DNA of 30,204 nt from a virus: the IMG/VR virus record IMGVR_UViG_3300009168_000094, positions 1 through 30,204 of that record, one strand, 5' to 3'. Under the pieces are notes generated by a model. The model was given only the letters and a program-made list of their open reading frames with translations, was not told where the DNA came from and searched no databases. Made by a program: the position numbers and the translations under genes. Positions 1 to 6,161 of the stretch are shown in pieces. Each line of letters begins with the position of its first letter. Within the stretch, counting starts at the first letter, position 1.

Positions 1-35
1 CCGCAAATCCCGCGGCGGATCTTGGCCGCTTTCGG

Positions 36-75
36 TTGTACGTACACCCTCACCCGTGCGTATAGTGTACGTACA
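36..75 (+). promoter_or_regulatory. Possible promoter with paired palindromic operators
   Basis: The perfect palindrome TGTACGTACA occurs at 37-46 and again at 66-75, starts 29 bases apart. The second copy extends to a 12-base palindrome at 65-76. A -10-like TATAGT (61-66) abuts the second copy and a -35-like TTGTAC (36-41) overlaps the first, with a 19-base spacer. This is the geometry of a repressor-controlled promoter reading rightward. The protein that would bind is not identifiable here. The palindromes are certain; the promoter is inferred. Confidence 0.55.
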
Positions 76-239
76 CACTGTCCTGAGTGGACAAAGGGCC
101 GGAGCGCCAGTCCTCAATCGCTAGAACCAGGCCGCTGGCGCTGATTCCCCTGCAATGAATTGCGATCGATGGGATTGGATGACGCTCCGACCAGATCCAG
201 TGTCCGCGTGAACCGCGCTCATGTCTAGAGGTGGGTAGC

Positions 240-277
240 GATGGGGTGCCGGAGTTCTAGGTCGACGACACCCCATC
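240..277 (+). other. Hairpin in the gene-free leader (1-394)
   Basis: Bases 240-248 (GATGGGGTG) are the exact reverse complement of 269-277, giving a 9-bp stem with a 20-base loop. No T-run follows, so it is not a classic intrinsic terminator; it could be an RNA structure in the leader of the gene at 395, or an actinobacterial terminator without a U-tract. Apart from this and the palindromes at 36-76, I see nothing coding in 1-394. Confidence 0.45.
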
Positions 278-394
278 TGCCGGCCCATGGGTGACTCTGC
301 CAGGAGTGGGCCTTCGGCCAGGCTGACACATGAATGCGATTCACGCTACCCCTCGCTACATCCGTTACGTACCAAGGGATTCCGGGGGGCATAC

Positions 395-619
395 GTGAAA
401 GTCTATCGCATGGAACGCGTCAATGACGTCACCGGTTTCAGTGGGACGGGCCATGTCGCCGACGTCGTGGAGTTCGACGATGGAACCACGGTCGTGCATT
501 GGCGTGGTGAGGATGCCTCCACCGTGGTGTGGTCAGGTTTGGCCAGCGCGATCAAGGTCCACGGCCACGGTGGCGCGACCAAGTTCGCCGAGATCATCCA
601 GGTGGACCTGTGCCCCTGA
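395..619 (+). CDS. Small conserved phage protein (74 aa), function unknown
   Basis: The start is GTG at 395, behind a G-rich ribosome site at 384-389. An upstream in-frame ATG at 287 would add 36 residues of low-complexity, non-phage-like sequence and has no good ribosome site. The protein is compact and acidic, with a VEFDDGTTVVHW core followed by STVVWSG and VHGHGGAT. That pattern (sequence-directed tyrosine, valine-rich strands, HGHGGAT) resembles short beta-rich hypothetical proteins common in actinophages. Its 3' end overlaps the convergent gene at 594 by 26 bases. No function can be assigned. Confidence 0.75.
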   Translation: MKVYRMERVNDVTGFSGTGHVADVVEFDDGTTVVHWRGEDASTVVWSGLASAIKVHGHGGATKFAEIIQVDLCP

Positions 620-800
620 GCGCCTGACGGATCCTCGGGTTGTCCTCGGCCAGGCCGTACAGATAGAGGCACAGTAGGGATCGGATCACCTCGGACTGGG
701 TGCGCAACTTCTCTTTGCGGACGACCTTGAGCGCCTCGTGGTACGTGGTCGGGATGTACGCCGAGATCATCGTCATCCCCTCAGGCGTTTGCTTGCCCAT
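594..800 (-). CDS. Ribbon-helix-helix-like small protein (68 aa)
   Basis: Last gene of the leftward operon. The ATG at 800-798 overlaps the upstream stop by one base (TGATG), which chooses this start over an upstream in-frame one. After a short N-terminus comes a beta strand (MTMISAYIP), then helices containing EALKVVRKEKLRTQSEVIRS, the spacing of an Arc/MetJ ribbon-helix-helix DNA-binding fold, where the strand reads the major groove and RTQSEVIR forms the second helix. It may be a small regulator of this or a neighbouring operon. It converges on, and overlaps, the rightward gene ending at 619. The fold is inferred by pattern only. Confidence 0.75.
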   Translation of the reverse strand: MGKQTPEGMTMISAYIPTTYHEALKVVRKEKLRTQSEVIRSLLCLYLYGLAEDNPRIRQALRGTGPPG

Positions 801-985
801 CAGGGCTGGACCTTTCGGAGCAGGTGATTGAGGCGGGCCTTCTGGTTGTCGGTCAGGTCGGGTGGATCCTCCGGAACCTGCCAATGCCTCTTCCTCAGCG
901 CCTCGGGTGGCGTGGTAATCCGGCCGTGAACCTTCTCGTCGTGGAAACCGTCAGCCAGGCCGCAGTGCGGACATGGGTTGTTCAT
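800..985 (-). CDS. Small CxxC zinc-knuckle protein (61 aa)
   Basis: The protein begins MNNPCPHCGLADGFHDEKVHG. One CxxC knuckle (Cys5, Cys8) is followed by histidines at about 15 and 20, enough ligands to bind one metal ion. The C-terminal half is charged, with a predicted helix near DNQKARLNHLLRKV. A moderate ribosome site (GGGAACG on the minus strand) precedes the ATG. It overlaps the upstream gene by 35 bases and the downstream gene by one, so it is translated in the leftward operon. Function unknown. Confidence 0.7.
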   Translation of the reverse strand: MNNPCPHCGLADGFHDEKVHGRITTPPEALRKRHWQVPEDPPDLTDNQKARLNHLLRKVQP

Positions 986-1175
986 GGTCGTTCCCGTCGT
1001 ACTTGCTGAGCCAGTCGATCAGGGCCAGGGCGATGATCCCGGACATGGACCGCCCTTCCGCCTCGGCGATGTCGCCGGCGCGGTCCCAGAGCGGTAGGTG
1101 GACGTGCTTGACGTAGATGGTCTTCGGTTCACCGCGCTCGGCCGCCCTAGTCATCGTCGAACCCCGGTTGCTCAT
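951..1175 (-). CDS. Ribbon-helix-helix-like protein (74 aa)
   Basis: The core reads KTIYVKHVHLPLWDRAGDIA then AEGRSMSGIIALALIDWL: a strand followed by two helices, typical of ParD/Arc-like ribbon-helix-helix DNA-binding proteins that act as dimers. Two starts are possible. ATG at 1175 has AGAGGG six bases upstream, and ATG at 1154 has a GGGG seven bases upstream and lies close to the upstream stop. I use the longer form. It is the second such protein in the operon, suggesting paired small regulators. No toxin partner is recognisable beside it. Confidence 0.75.
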   Translation of the reverse strand: MSNRGSTMTRAAERGEPKTIYVKHVHLPLWDRAGDIAEAEGRSMSGIIALALIDWLSKYDGNDHEQPMSALRPG

Positions 1176-1512
1176 CGAACGCCCTCTTGAACTCCGCCTC
1201 TAGCTGGTCGGCGATCTCCGGTCCCGCTCTCGCTGCCAGCCCGAACAACTGGGCCATGATGTCGCCCGCGCCGTCGAGACCGAAGAGGAACAGGATGCTC
1301 GCGTTCTCCGTGGTCTTGTTGATGCGACCGGACAACGACATCGCCACCACGGGACCCGTCGAGCCGTTCTTGAAGCTGACGCCCTCAACCAAGCTGACCT
1401 CACACTCGCTCAGCAAGACAGCGTCTCTGGGGTCGATCACCACGGAGTTGCGGTCGAAGGGTCCACCTGGGCCGGCGATACCGCCACCTGGGCGTCGAGG
1501 GTCAGTCGTCAT
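1147..1512 (-). CDS. Hypothetical phage protein (121 aa)
   Basis: The ATG at 1512-1510 overlaps the upstream stop by four bases (ATGA), indicating coupled translation. The N-terminus is glycine/proline rich and probably disordered for about 20 residues. A beta-rich middle (VVIDPRDAVLLSECEVSLVEG, then a valine/alanine strand) follows, and the C-terminus is a helix (DQLEAEFKRAFDEQ) with an acidic end. The next gene upstream has a similar plan, with a strand-rich core about a quantitative response and a final helix, and the two may be distant paralogues. No known domain is recognised. Confidence 0.7.
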   Translation of the reverse strand: MTTDPRRPGGGIAGPGGPFDRNSVVIDPRDAVLLSECEVSLVEGVSFKNGSTGPVVAMSLSGRINKTTENASILFLFGLDGAGDIMAQLFGLAARAGPEIADQLEAEFKRAFDEQPGFDDD

Positions 1513-1820
1513 AGCGCCTGCTCGGTCAGTCGGGTCATCCCGGTGTTCATGTACGCCATCGTCACCTCTGTCGGCACCTCGGCCCGTCCCAGCGCGTGCT
1601 CAAGCTGGACCAGCAGGCCACACGCCCGTTCGGTGTCCAACACCAGGGTGACGGTCTCGATGGTGCCGTCGTGGCTGTTCGCGTCGGTGGTCTCCATCCG
1701 CAACACCAGTAAGGCTGGCAACTCGTCGTCGTGCTCCTTGAAGACGGCTACCCCGAAACTGTCCGGCGCTCGCCAACCTCTCCGGTCGTCGAAGTCGATC
1801 TCTTCACGCGTGCCCCTCAT
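1509..1820 (-). CDS. Hypothetical phage protein (103 aa)
   Basis: The start is ATG at 1820-1818, which forms an ATGA overlap with the upstream stop and has a strong GGAGGAG eight bases upstream; a longer in-frame ORF reaching 1877 is therefore not used. The sequence begins with a charged stretch (REEIDFDDRRGW), continues with beta strands (SFGVAVFKEH, ALLVLRMETT, TVTLVLDTE) and ends in a helix containing LLVQLEHALGR. The order strands then helix resembles the gene just downstream (1147-1512). No enzyme motif is visible. Confidence 0.75.
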   Translation of the reverse strand: MRGTREEIDFDDRRGWRAPDSFGVAVFKEHDDELPALLVLRMETTDANSHDGTIETVTLVLDTERACGLLVQLEHALGRAEVPTEVTMAYMNTGMTRLTEQAL

Positions 1821-2152
1821 GGCTGGTTCTCCTCCACGCTGATCGCCCGTAGTTCTAACTCTTGTCGGATACGCCATTTGCGGTAGGCGCGCTTCACTCG
1901 ACCGCGGCGGTAGGTATTCAGCTTTGACGTCAGATGCCAGTTGTCACACCATCGGCAGCGGTAACGAACCACCGGGGCGGCATAGCGTTCCTTCTCGTTG
2001 ATGGCTTGAGCGACTTCGTCGGCGTCTGCGTACGCGGCATAAATTCGCTTGCTGTGGCAGATCGCTTGATCCCGTCCACACTTGCGGCAGTCGTCGAAGT
2101 CGTGACCGCGGTGACATTCCTTATGGTGGCGGAAGACTTGATCGCGGGTCAT
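1817..2152 (-). CDS. Double zinc-ribbon phage protein (111 aa)
   Basis: The ATG at 2152-2150 overlaps the upstream stop (ATGA); the longer ORF to 2269 is read-through into the neighbour. The N-terminal half holds HHKECHRGHDFDDCRKCG, with several Cys/His ligands. The second half has YRCRWCDNWHLTS, the C-x2-C...WHLT signature of short zinc-ribbon proteins common in actinophages. A very basic tail (RRGRVKRAYRKWRIRQ) suggests nucleic acid contact. It lacks the catalytic His-Asn pattern of an HNH nuclease, so I do not call it an endonuclease. Confidence 0.75.
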   Translation of the reverse strand: MTRDQVFRHHKECHRGHDFDDCRKCGRDQAICHSKRIYAAYADADEVAQAINEKERYAAPVVRYRCRWCDNWHLTSKLNTYRRGRVKRAYRKWRIRQELELRAISVEENQP

Positions 2153-2358
2153 CTCTCGAATCCAAAGGCCCGGTTGTGCTGTTCGGCGAACCGCTTGGCC
2201 AGCTTGCGATAGTGGGGTTGGGCGGGAAACCGCCGAGGCCAGGCGTAGTGACAGTTGGGGTTGGCGCACATCCAGAACAACGTGCCGGCGTACACCTCTG
2301 GCTTCGCCACGCCGATGACCTCATCGAGCGAACACCGCGGACACCACGTGCTGATCAC
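2149..2358 (-). CDS. Four-cysteine zinc-ribbon protein (69 aa)
   Basis: The start is GTG at 2358-2356, overlapping the stop of the upstream gene by four bases (GTGA). Two cysteine pairs, CPRC at residues 6-9 and CANPNC near 31-36, make a compact zinc ribbon with a hydrophobic strand (AGTLFWMC) between them. The rest is basic and helical (HYRKLAKRFAEQHNRAF). This is the third metal-binding small protein in the operon. It probably binds nucleic acid or a protein partner. Function unknown. Confidence 0.75.
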   Translation of the reverse strand: MISTWCPRCSLDEVIGVAKPEVYAGTLFWMCANPNCHYAWPRRFPAQPHYRKLAKRFAEQHNRAFGFER

Positions 2359-2486
2359 GACTTCCAGTATCCCGTCTCCCAGCGCTGCTCAAGATGAGCG
2401 GACAGCTTGGACAGCCCCATCGTGCAACCCCAATCCCCGTAACGCCACCATCGACCCTCGGTATACCGCGGTACCTTGTCCAGCAA
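2355..2486 (-). CDS. Small conserved phage protein, probably frameshifted (43 aa or more)
   Basis: The minus-strand frame ending at 2355 reads LLDKVPRYTEGRWWRYGDWG, then a helix and LEQRWETGYWKS. RW(W/Y)R-x-GDWGC followed by ERW-TG-W resembles short actinophage proteins. Its stop overlaps the next GTG (GTGA). The only start in this frame is a poor TTG at 2486. The expected coupled start, GTG at 2529 overlapping the upstream stop, begins a different frame reading RGFIVAMLEKLCC. Removing one base near 2485-2490 would join the two into one good protein of about 57 residues. So this is either a recent one-base insertion, a sequencing error, a frameshift, or a short gene using the TTG. Confidence 0.55.
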   Translation of the reverse strand: MLDKVPRYTEGRWWRYGDWGCTMGLSKLSAHLEQRWETGYWKS

Positions 2487-2525
2487 GGCAACACAGCTTC
2501 TCCAGCATCGCGACGATGAACCCCC

Positions 2526-2810
2526 TCACGACTTCCCCTTCTTGAAGAATTCCCGCCAACGCCGGAGGTTGCCCTGCCAGGTCCAGCCTCTGACGAACGT
2601 CGCCTGGAACGCTTGATATGAGGGATGCGTCTTGACCGCGGCTAGCTCATCCTCGGTGAGGGTCCGGAGATTGAGCCCGAACGGGCCTTGCTCAAACCGC
2701 GCGCAGGCACCACAGCTAGAGCAGAAACTGAAGTCGCCCGGCTTGGGGATCCTCGGCTTGTCAACGCTGTCCTGAACACTGTTGTCGGCGTAGCACTGTG
2801 GACAGATCAA
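2526..2810 (-). CDS. Zinc-ribbon phage protein with TTG start (94 aa)
   Basis: The start codon is TTG at 2810-2808, supported by an AGGAGG four bases upstream and a TTGA overlap with the preceding stop. The N-terminus has CPQC at residues 3-6, and CSSCGAC follows near 30-36, making a zinc ribbon. The second half (LRTLTEDELAAVKTHP, then a tryptophan/aromatic helix and a lysine-rich end) resembles a recurrent actinophage hypothetical protein. Function unknown; the metal site suggests nucleic acid or protein binding. Confidence 0.75.
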   Translation of the reverse strand: MICPQCYADNSVQDSVDKPRIPKPGDFSFCSSCGACARFEQGPFGLNLRTLTEDELAAVKTHPSYQAFQATFVRGWTWQGNLRRWREFFKKGKS

Positions 2811-2986
2811 CCCACCTCCTGGTGACCGAGATGGTGATAGTTGAGAAGGTAAATCATCACCATTTCCTGCGTGGACTTGTTACGGCTGATTCCCACGGAC
2901 GCGGCGGCAGCGATGAGTTCGGGCGTTATCCGTTCATCGCACTGAGGGCACTTCTTCACCTCGGCGCTTCGGTCACGTTTGACCAT
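2807..2986 (-). CDS. First gene of leftward operon, CxxC protein (59 aa)
   Basis: I read this gene directly on the minus strand. ATG at 2986-2984 has GAAGG nine bases upstream, and the stop overlaps the TTG of the next gene (TTGA). The protein starts MVKRDRSAEVKKCPQCDERI, a single CxxC knuckle, followed by a helical stretch (PELIAAAASVGISRNKS) and a hydrophobic helix (MVMIYLLNYHH). The serine-x-asparagine-lysine turn within the helices is helix-turn-helix-like. It heads the operon, so its promoter should lie in 2987-3060, overlapping the start of the divergent rightward operon; I see no clear -35/-10 there. Confidence 0.7.
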   Translation of the reverse strand: MVKRDRSAEVKKCPQCDERITPELIAAAASVGISRNKSTQEMVMIYLLNYHHLGHQEVG

Positions 2987-3047
2987 GACGACAGGCCTTC
3001 GTCACGTTGGTGTCCATGGTTCTCATCTTCCACGTCGGGGGGTGGAG

Positions 3048-3263
3048 ATGGCTGTCAGGCGTAAGACAAACCTGAACACATACTGGCAGACGGGTAAGGG
3101 CGGTCGCGTCAAGGTCAAGTGGAACACGCCGGGCGATTTCACGCGGTGCGTCAGGCATCTCCGCGGCAAGGTCCGCAACCCAGAGGGCTACTGCGCGTTG
3201 AGGCATAAGCGCATGACTGGCATGTGGCCCGGGGATAAGCGGAACAGGAGGCGGAAGCGATGA
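3048..3263 (+). CDS. Basic conserved phage protein (71 aa)
   Basis: ATG at 3048 follows GGGGGG at 3037-3042; a GTG at 3042 is the alternative. A longer ORF from 2979 overlaps the divergent operon and is not used. The protein is strongly basic. It carries TRCVRHLRGKVRNPEGYCAL near residues 32-51, then RHKRMTGMWPGDK and a terminal RNRRRKR. Two cysteines with neighbouring histidines could hold a metal. The GKVRNPEGYCALRH block is recognisable in short proteins near actinophage terminases, but its role is not known. Confidence 0.75.
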   Translation: MAVRRKTNLNTYWQTGKGGRVKVKWNTPGDFTRCVRHLRGKVRNPEGYCALRHKRMTGMWPGDKRNRRRKR

Positions 3264-3343
3264 ACGAGGTACTCCAGTGGGTGTTCATCGGGTTCCTGGG
3301 CTTCCTCGCCGTCATCTGGGCTACGGCCGGTGATCAGCAATGA
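3260..3343 (+). CDS. Tiny membrane protein (27 aa)
   Basis: This gene begins with an ATGA overlap at 3260-3263 and ends with an ATGA overlap at 3340-3343, so it is translationally coupled on both sides. It encodes one hydrophobic helix (VLQWVFIGFLGFLAVIWATA) with a short acidic start and a GDQQ tail. That is enough for one membrane span. A coupled reading frame with a perfect transmembrane profile is unlikely by chance. It may be a membrane peptide acting on holin timing or superinfection, but this is a guess. Confidence 0.65.
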   Translation: MNEVLQWVFIGFLGFLAVIWATAGDQQ

Positions 3344-3567
3344 CGACCATCTTCGGCGATGACGAGGAAGGCTTCCACCGCGGCTTCGTGGCCGGCATGT
3401 TCTGGCAGAAGCTGAGGGAGAATCGCGATCGGCTGGTCTGGGCTGCGCCTCCGAGCGAGGTCCGATTGTTCACCCTGATGGCTCAGGCCAACGGCTACCG
3501 CGTCCAGCACAAGCAAGACGTCCGTGGCTGGCACCAGATGACCTTCACGTCGACGCTCGGGGGGTAG
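3340..3567 (+). CDS. Hypothetical phage protein (75 aa)
   Basis: ATG at 3340 overlaps the preceding stop by four bases. The protein starts with an acidic segment (FGDDEEGFHRGFVAGMFW) that looks helical, then SEVRLFTLMAQANGYRVQHK, and ends in short strands (GWHQMTFTSTLGG). Nothing matches a known enzyme. It lies in the run of small genes just before the terminase, a place where many actinophages keep short accessory genes. The stop is two bases before the next ATG. Confidence 0.7.
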   Translation: MTTIFGDDEEGFHRGFVAGMFWQKLRENRDRLVWAAPPSEVRLFTLMAQANGYRVQHKQDVRGWHQMTFTSTLGG

Positions 3568-3569
3568 TC

Positions 3570-3752
3570 ATGACCGACAAGTTCATCACCCCGCTGGCCG
3601 AGGGTGCCACCAACATGCACGAGCTTTACCTGTCCTGGCTCAATGTCGGGTTCACCGAGGCTCAGGCGATGCAACTGGTCACCGCGTTCATGATCGAGGC
3701 GGTCCGGATGGGGATGGAGTCCAACAATGCCGCAACACCGCCACAGTCCTGA
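3570..3752 (+). CDS. Hypothetical phage protein (60 aa)
   Basis: ATG at 3570 is preceded by GGGG at 3561-3564. The protein is mostly helical (NMHELYLSWLNVGFTEAQAM, then LVTAFMIEAVRMGME) with a serine/alanine/proline tail. The pattern F-T-E-x-Q-A-M followed by a helix is a recurrent short actinophage protein found near terminases. It overlaps the terminase small subunit start by 26 bases. Function unknown. Confidence 0.7.
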   Translation: MTDKFITPLAEGATNMHELYLSWLNVGFTEAQAMQLVTAFMIEAVRMGMESNNAATPPQS

Positions 3753-4191
3753 ACTGAAACTTCTTCACGGCGTCGAGCCGCGGGAACTGGTCAAGACCTC
3801 GCCCAAACCGGCCCGTCGGGAGCCTGTAGCGCCTCCTACGCTGTCGTTGCCGGCCAGGGCTATCTGGAACACCGTGGTGGCCGAACTACGCGACATGGAC
3901 TCGCTCAGCGCGGCAGACACCTACGAGATCGCCGCCTACTGCACCCTGGTGTCCTACGCCGAGGCGCTGGCGTTGGAGTTGTTCGGGGCCAAGACCACGA
4001 TCCGTAACGAGGAGACCGGGATCCTGCACGCCCACCCGCTCATCCCGATGTACGACCGCCTAGTCGGTAGGGCTCACCTGATCGCCACCGGGCTGGGGCT
4101 CAACCCTCGTGGTCGGTCCTCCATCCACGGCTACTCGACCGCCAAGCCGGACACCGAGGCCGCCCAGATGGCTGACCCGTACTCCGCTTAG
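3727..4191 (+). CDS. terS: Terminase small subunit, P27-like (154 aa)
   Basis: The small terminase recognises phage DNA and hands it to the large subunit for packaging. The length fits the P27 family. The N-terminus is basic and flexible. The core has PPTLSLPARAIWNTVVAELR and SAADTYEIAAYCTLVSYAEA, then HPLIPMYDRLVGRAHLIATG and GLNPRGRSSI, matching the order P27 proteins show: L-x-x-A-x-x-x-W, a helix with Y-C, then L-GL-P-xR. GGAG lies eight bases upstream of the ATG. The large subunit follows after one small gene. Confidence 0.8.
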   Translation: MPQHRHSPELKLLHGVEPRELVKTSPKPARREPVAPPTLSLPARAIWNTVVAELRDMDSLSAADTYEIAAYCTLVSYAEALALELFGAKTTIRNEETGILHAHPLIPMYDRLVGRAHLIATGLGLNPRGRSSIHGYSTAKPDTEAAQMADPYSA

Positions 4192-4200
4192 GGGGCGGCC

Positions 4201-4461
4201 ATGCCCAACAAGGGTTACCTCTACGAGCGGACCACGGGTGAGATCGTCATCCTGATGCTGGCCTTCGTGGTCGTGGTGACCATCCTCATGGCCACGGTGA
4301 CTGTCGCCGTCATCGAGATCGTCTACCCGGACCAGAACACCGACGAGACCGTCCGGATGATCAACGACACCACCAACGTCATCCTCGGCGCGGTCATCGG
4401 CTACGTGGCCGGACGCAAAGAAGGCCTCTTCGACGAACCACGCCCACGGGTGCAGCCATAA
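4201..4461 (+). CDS. Two-span membrane protein, holin candidate (86 aa)
   Basis: A GGGGG ribosome site lies six bases before ATG at 4201. A long hydrophobic span occupies about residues 15-40 (a run of valine, isoleucine and leucine after GEIVILML), and a second, weaker span about 57-71 (TTNVILGAVIGYVAGR). The tail is charged and proline-rich. Two spans and a charged tail fit a small class II-type holin, and an M15-like lysin lies downstream at 6893. However, the two genes are not adjacent and holins have no diagnostic motif, so this stays a candidate. Confidence 0.6.
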   Translation: MPNKGYLYERTTGEIVILMLAFVVVVTILMATVTVAVIEIVYPDQNTDETVRMINDTTNVILGAVIGYVAGRKEGLFDEPRPRVQP

Positions 4462-4478
4462 CGCCGTAGGGGGTCTTC

Positions 4479-6161
4479 GTGATCCCCGCCTGCGATGCCC
4501 ACACCCATGAACGCTTCGCCCATCCGTGGCTCGGTAGCTGTAACGAGGTCGGCGAGCATCTGTGCCTTCCACGGGCCAGGCGGGTGTGCGGGTTCTTCGA
4601 CTCGGTTCTGGTCCACACCAAGGGCATGTGGGCTCGTAAGCCGTTCATCCTGGCCGACTGGCAGCGCAACGACATCATCGGCCCACTCATGGGCACCGTC
4701 GACTACAACGCCGACCTGGACCGCTACGTCCGACGGTATCGAAACGGCTGGATAGAGGTCGCGAGGAAGTGCGGGAAGTCAGAAGTCCTGGCTGGCCTTG
4801 CCCTGTACCTGCTCGCGTTTGATGGCGAGGAAGGCGCGGAAATCTATGGCGCCGCAAAGGATCGCGACCAGGCCCGCATCATCTGGGACGTGGCCAGCCG
4901 GATGTGTCAACTCTCGCCGAAGCTGGCCAACCGGGTAGGCCTACGCGTCCGTAACCACGACCGGCGCATCGTGGACACCCAGACGGGGTCGTTTTATGCC
5001 ATTTTGGCCCGAGATGCCCTGGGAAATCTAGGTTTGAACCCCTATGCGGTGCTGTTCGACGAGGTGATCGCTCAGCCGGACGACCGGCTCTGGACCACGA
5101 TGAGAACGGCGGCCGGGTCCCGTGCGGAACCGCTGATGCTGGCGGCTACCACAGCCGGCAACGACCCGTCAAGCTTTGCCGCCTCCGAGCACGCCGAGGT
5201 GGTCAAGGTCGCCGACGACCCTGATCGGGCACGCCACCGGTTCGTCTTCATCCGCAACACCCCGATGGAGGCCGACCCGTTCGACGAGGACAACTGGGCC
5301 TTCGCTAACCCGGCCCTGGGCGACTTCCTGTCCATCCAGGCGCTACGGGACGAGGCGGCCGAGGCGAAGAACGATCCGACCAAGGAGAACTCGTTCCGTC
5401 AGTTCCGGCTCAACCAGTGGGTGTCGCAGTCGACGCGGTGGATGCCGATGCACCTCTACCGCGAATGCACGGGCGATATCTGGCCTACCGCGGACTGGGG
5501 CCTGAAGCTGCTCCACGGTCGCGATGTCTGGTGTGGCCTGGACCTGAGCGCCAAGCTGGACCTCACGTCGTTGTGCCTGTTCACGCCAGCGCAGGGTGAC
5601 GACCCGGTAGGACATGCGATGTGGTGGCACTGGCTACCGGAGGAGGCTCTGCCCGCCCTGGACACGGTCACCTCGCACAAGGCGAGCCAGTGGGTAAAAC
5701 AGGGCTTCCTGCGCCTCATGCCGGGCGCGGTCATCGACTACACCGACCTGTGCGCCCAGATCGCCGACATCGTCAAGCCGTTCCGCGTACGCGAGGTCGT
5801 CTACGACAAGTGGTCCGGGATCATGGTCGCGCAGGAACTGGAACGCCGGCTCGGTAAGCGGGTGCCGATCATCCCCAACGAACCCACCTACGTCGGGATG
5901 ACGCTGCCCATGCGCGAGTTGATGAACCTCACCGTGGCGCACGAATGGAACCACCACGCCAACCCTGTCGCAACCTTTTGTTTCGACTCCGTGGAGGTCC
6001 GACGCGCCCTGGACAACTCCGACTTGCTCAAGCCGGTCAAGCCCGAACGTCTGCCCACCCAGGTCCGTATCGACGCGGTCATCACCACGGCGTTGGCGGT
6101 AGGGGCTTGGCGGGTTCGTGGTCAGCAGCAACCACCCACGCGTCGCGCCTACGGCTTCTGA
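4479..6161 (+). CDS. terL: Terminase large subunit (560 aa)
   Basis: The ATPase-nuclease motor that cuts and packages DNA. Start is GTG at 4479, with AGGGGG upstream. The N-terminal ATPase has Walker A ARKCGKSE at residues 95-102, Walker B VLFDEV at 191-196 and a coupling motif AATTAG at 222-227. The C-terminal RNase H-like nuclease has acidic residues in GLDLSAKLDLTS (Asp355, Asp361), VVYDKW (Asp443) and RIDAVITT (Asp532). Length and domain order match a full phage large terminase. Its 3' end overlaps a gene on the opposite strand by 13 bases. Confidence 0.93.
   Translation: MIPACDAHTHERFAHPWLGSCNEVGEHLCLPRARRVCGFFDSVLVHTKGMWARKPFILADWQRNDIIGPLMGTVDYNADLDRYVRRYRNGWIEVARKCGKSEVLAGLALYLLAFDGEEGAEIYGAAKDRDQARIIWDVASRMCQLSPKLANRVGLRVRNHDRRIVDTQTGSFYAILARDALGNLGLNPYAVLFDEVIAQPDDRLWTTMRTAAGSRAEPLMLAATTAGNDPSSFAASEHAEVVKVADDPDRARHRFVFIRNTPMEADPFDEDNWAFANPALGDFLSIQALRDEAAEAKNDPTKENSFRQFRLNQWVSQSTRWMPMHLYRECTGDIWPTADWGLKLLHGRDVWCGLDLSAKLDLTSLCLFTPAQGDDPVGHAMWWHWLPEEALPALDTVTSHKASQWVKQGFLRLMPGAVIDYTDLCAQIADIVKPFRVREVVYDKWSGIMVAQELERRLGKRVPIIPNEPTYVGMTLPMRELMNLTVAHEWNHHANPVATFCFDSVEVRRALDNSDLLKPVKPERLPTQVRIDAVITTALAVGAWRVRGQQQPPTRRAYGF

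Noticed and set aside
287-394. Extended start of the first gene at 287
   Set aside because: No ribosome site, and the added 36 residues do not look like protein; GTG at 395 has a G-rich site.
1817-2152. HNH endonuclease reading of the double zinc-ribbon gene
   Set aside because: The Cys/His pairs are present but no HNH catalytic arrangement of histidine and asparagine follows.
2973-3032. Short minus-strand peptide frame MRTMDTNVTKACRHGQT before the leftward operon
   Set aside because: Only about 17 codons, weak ribosome site and it ends inside the next gene; a leader peptide cannot be shown.
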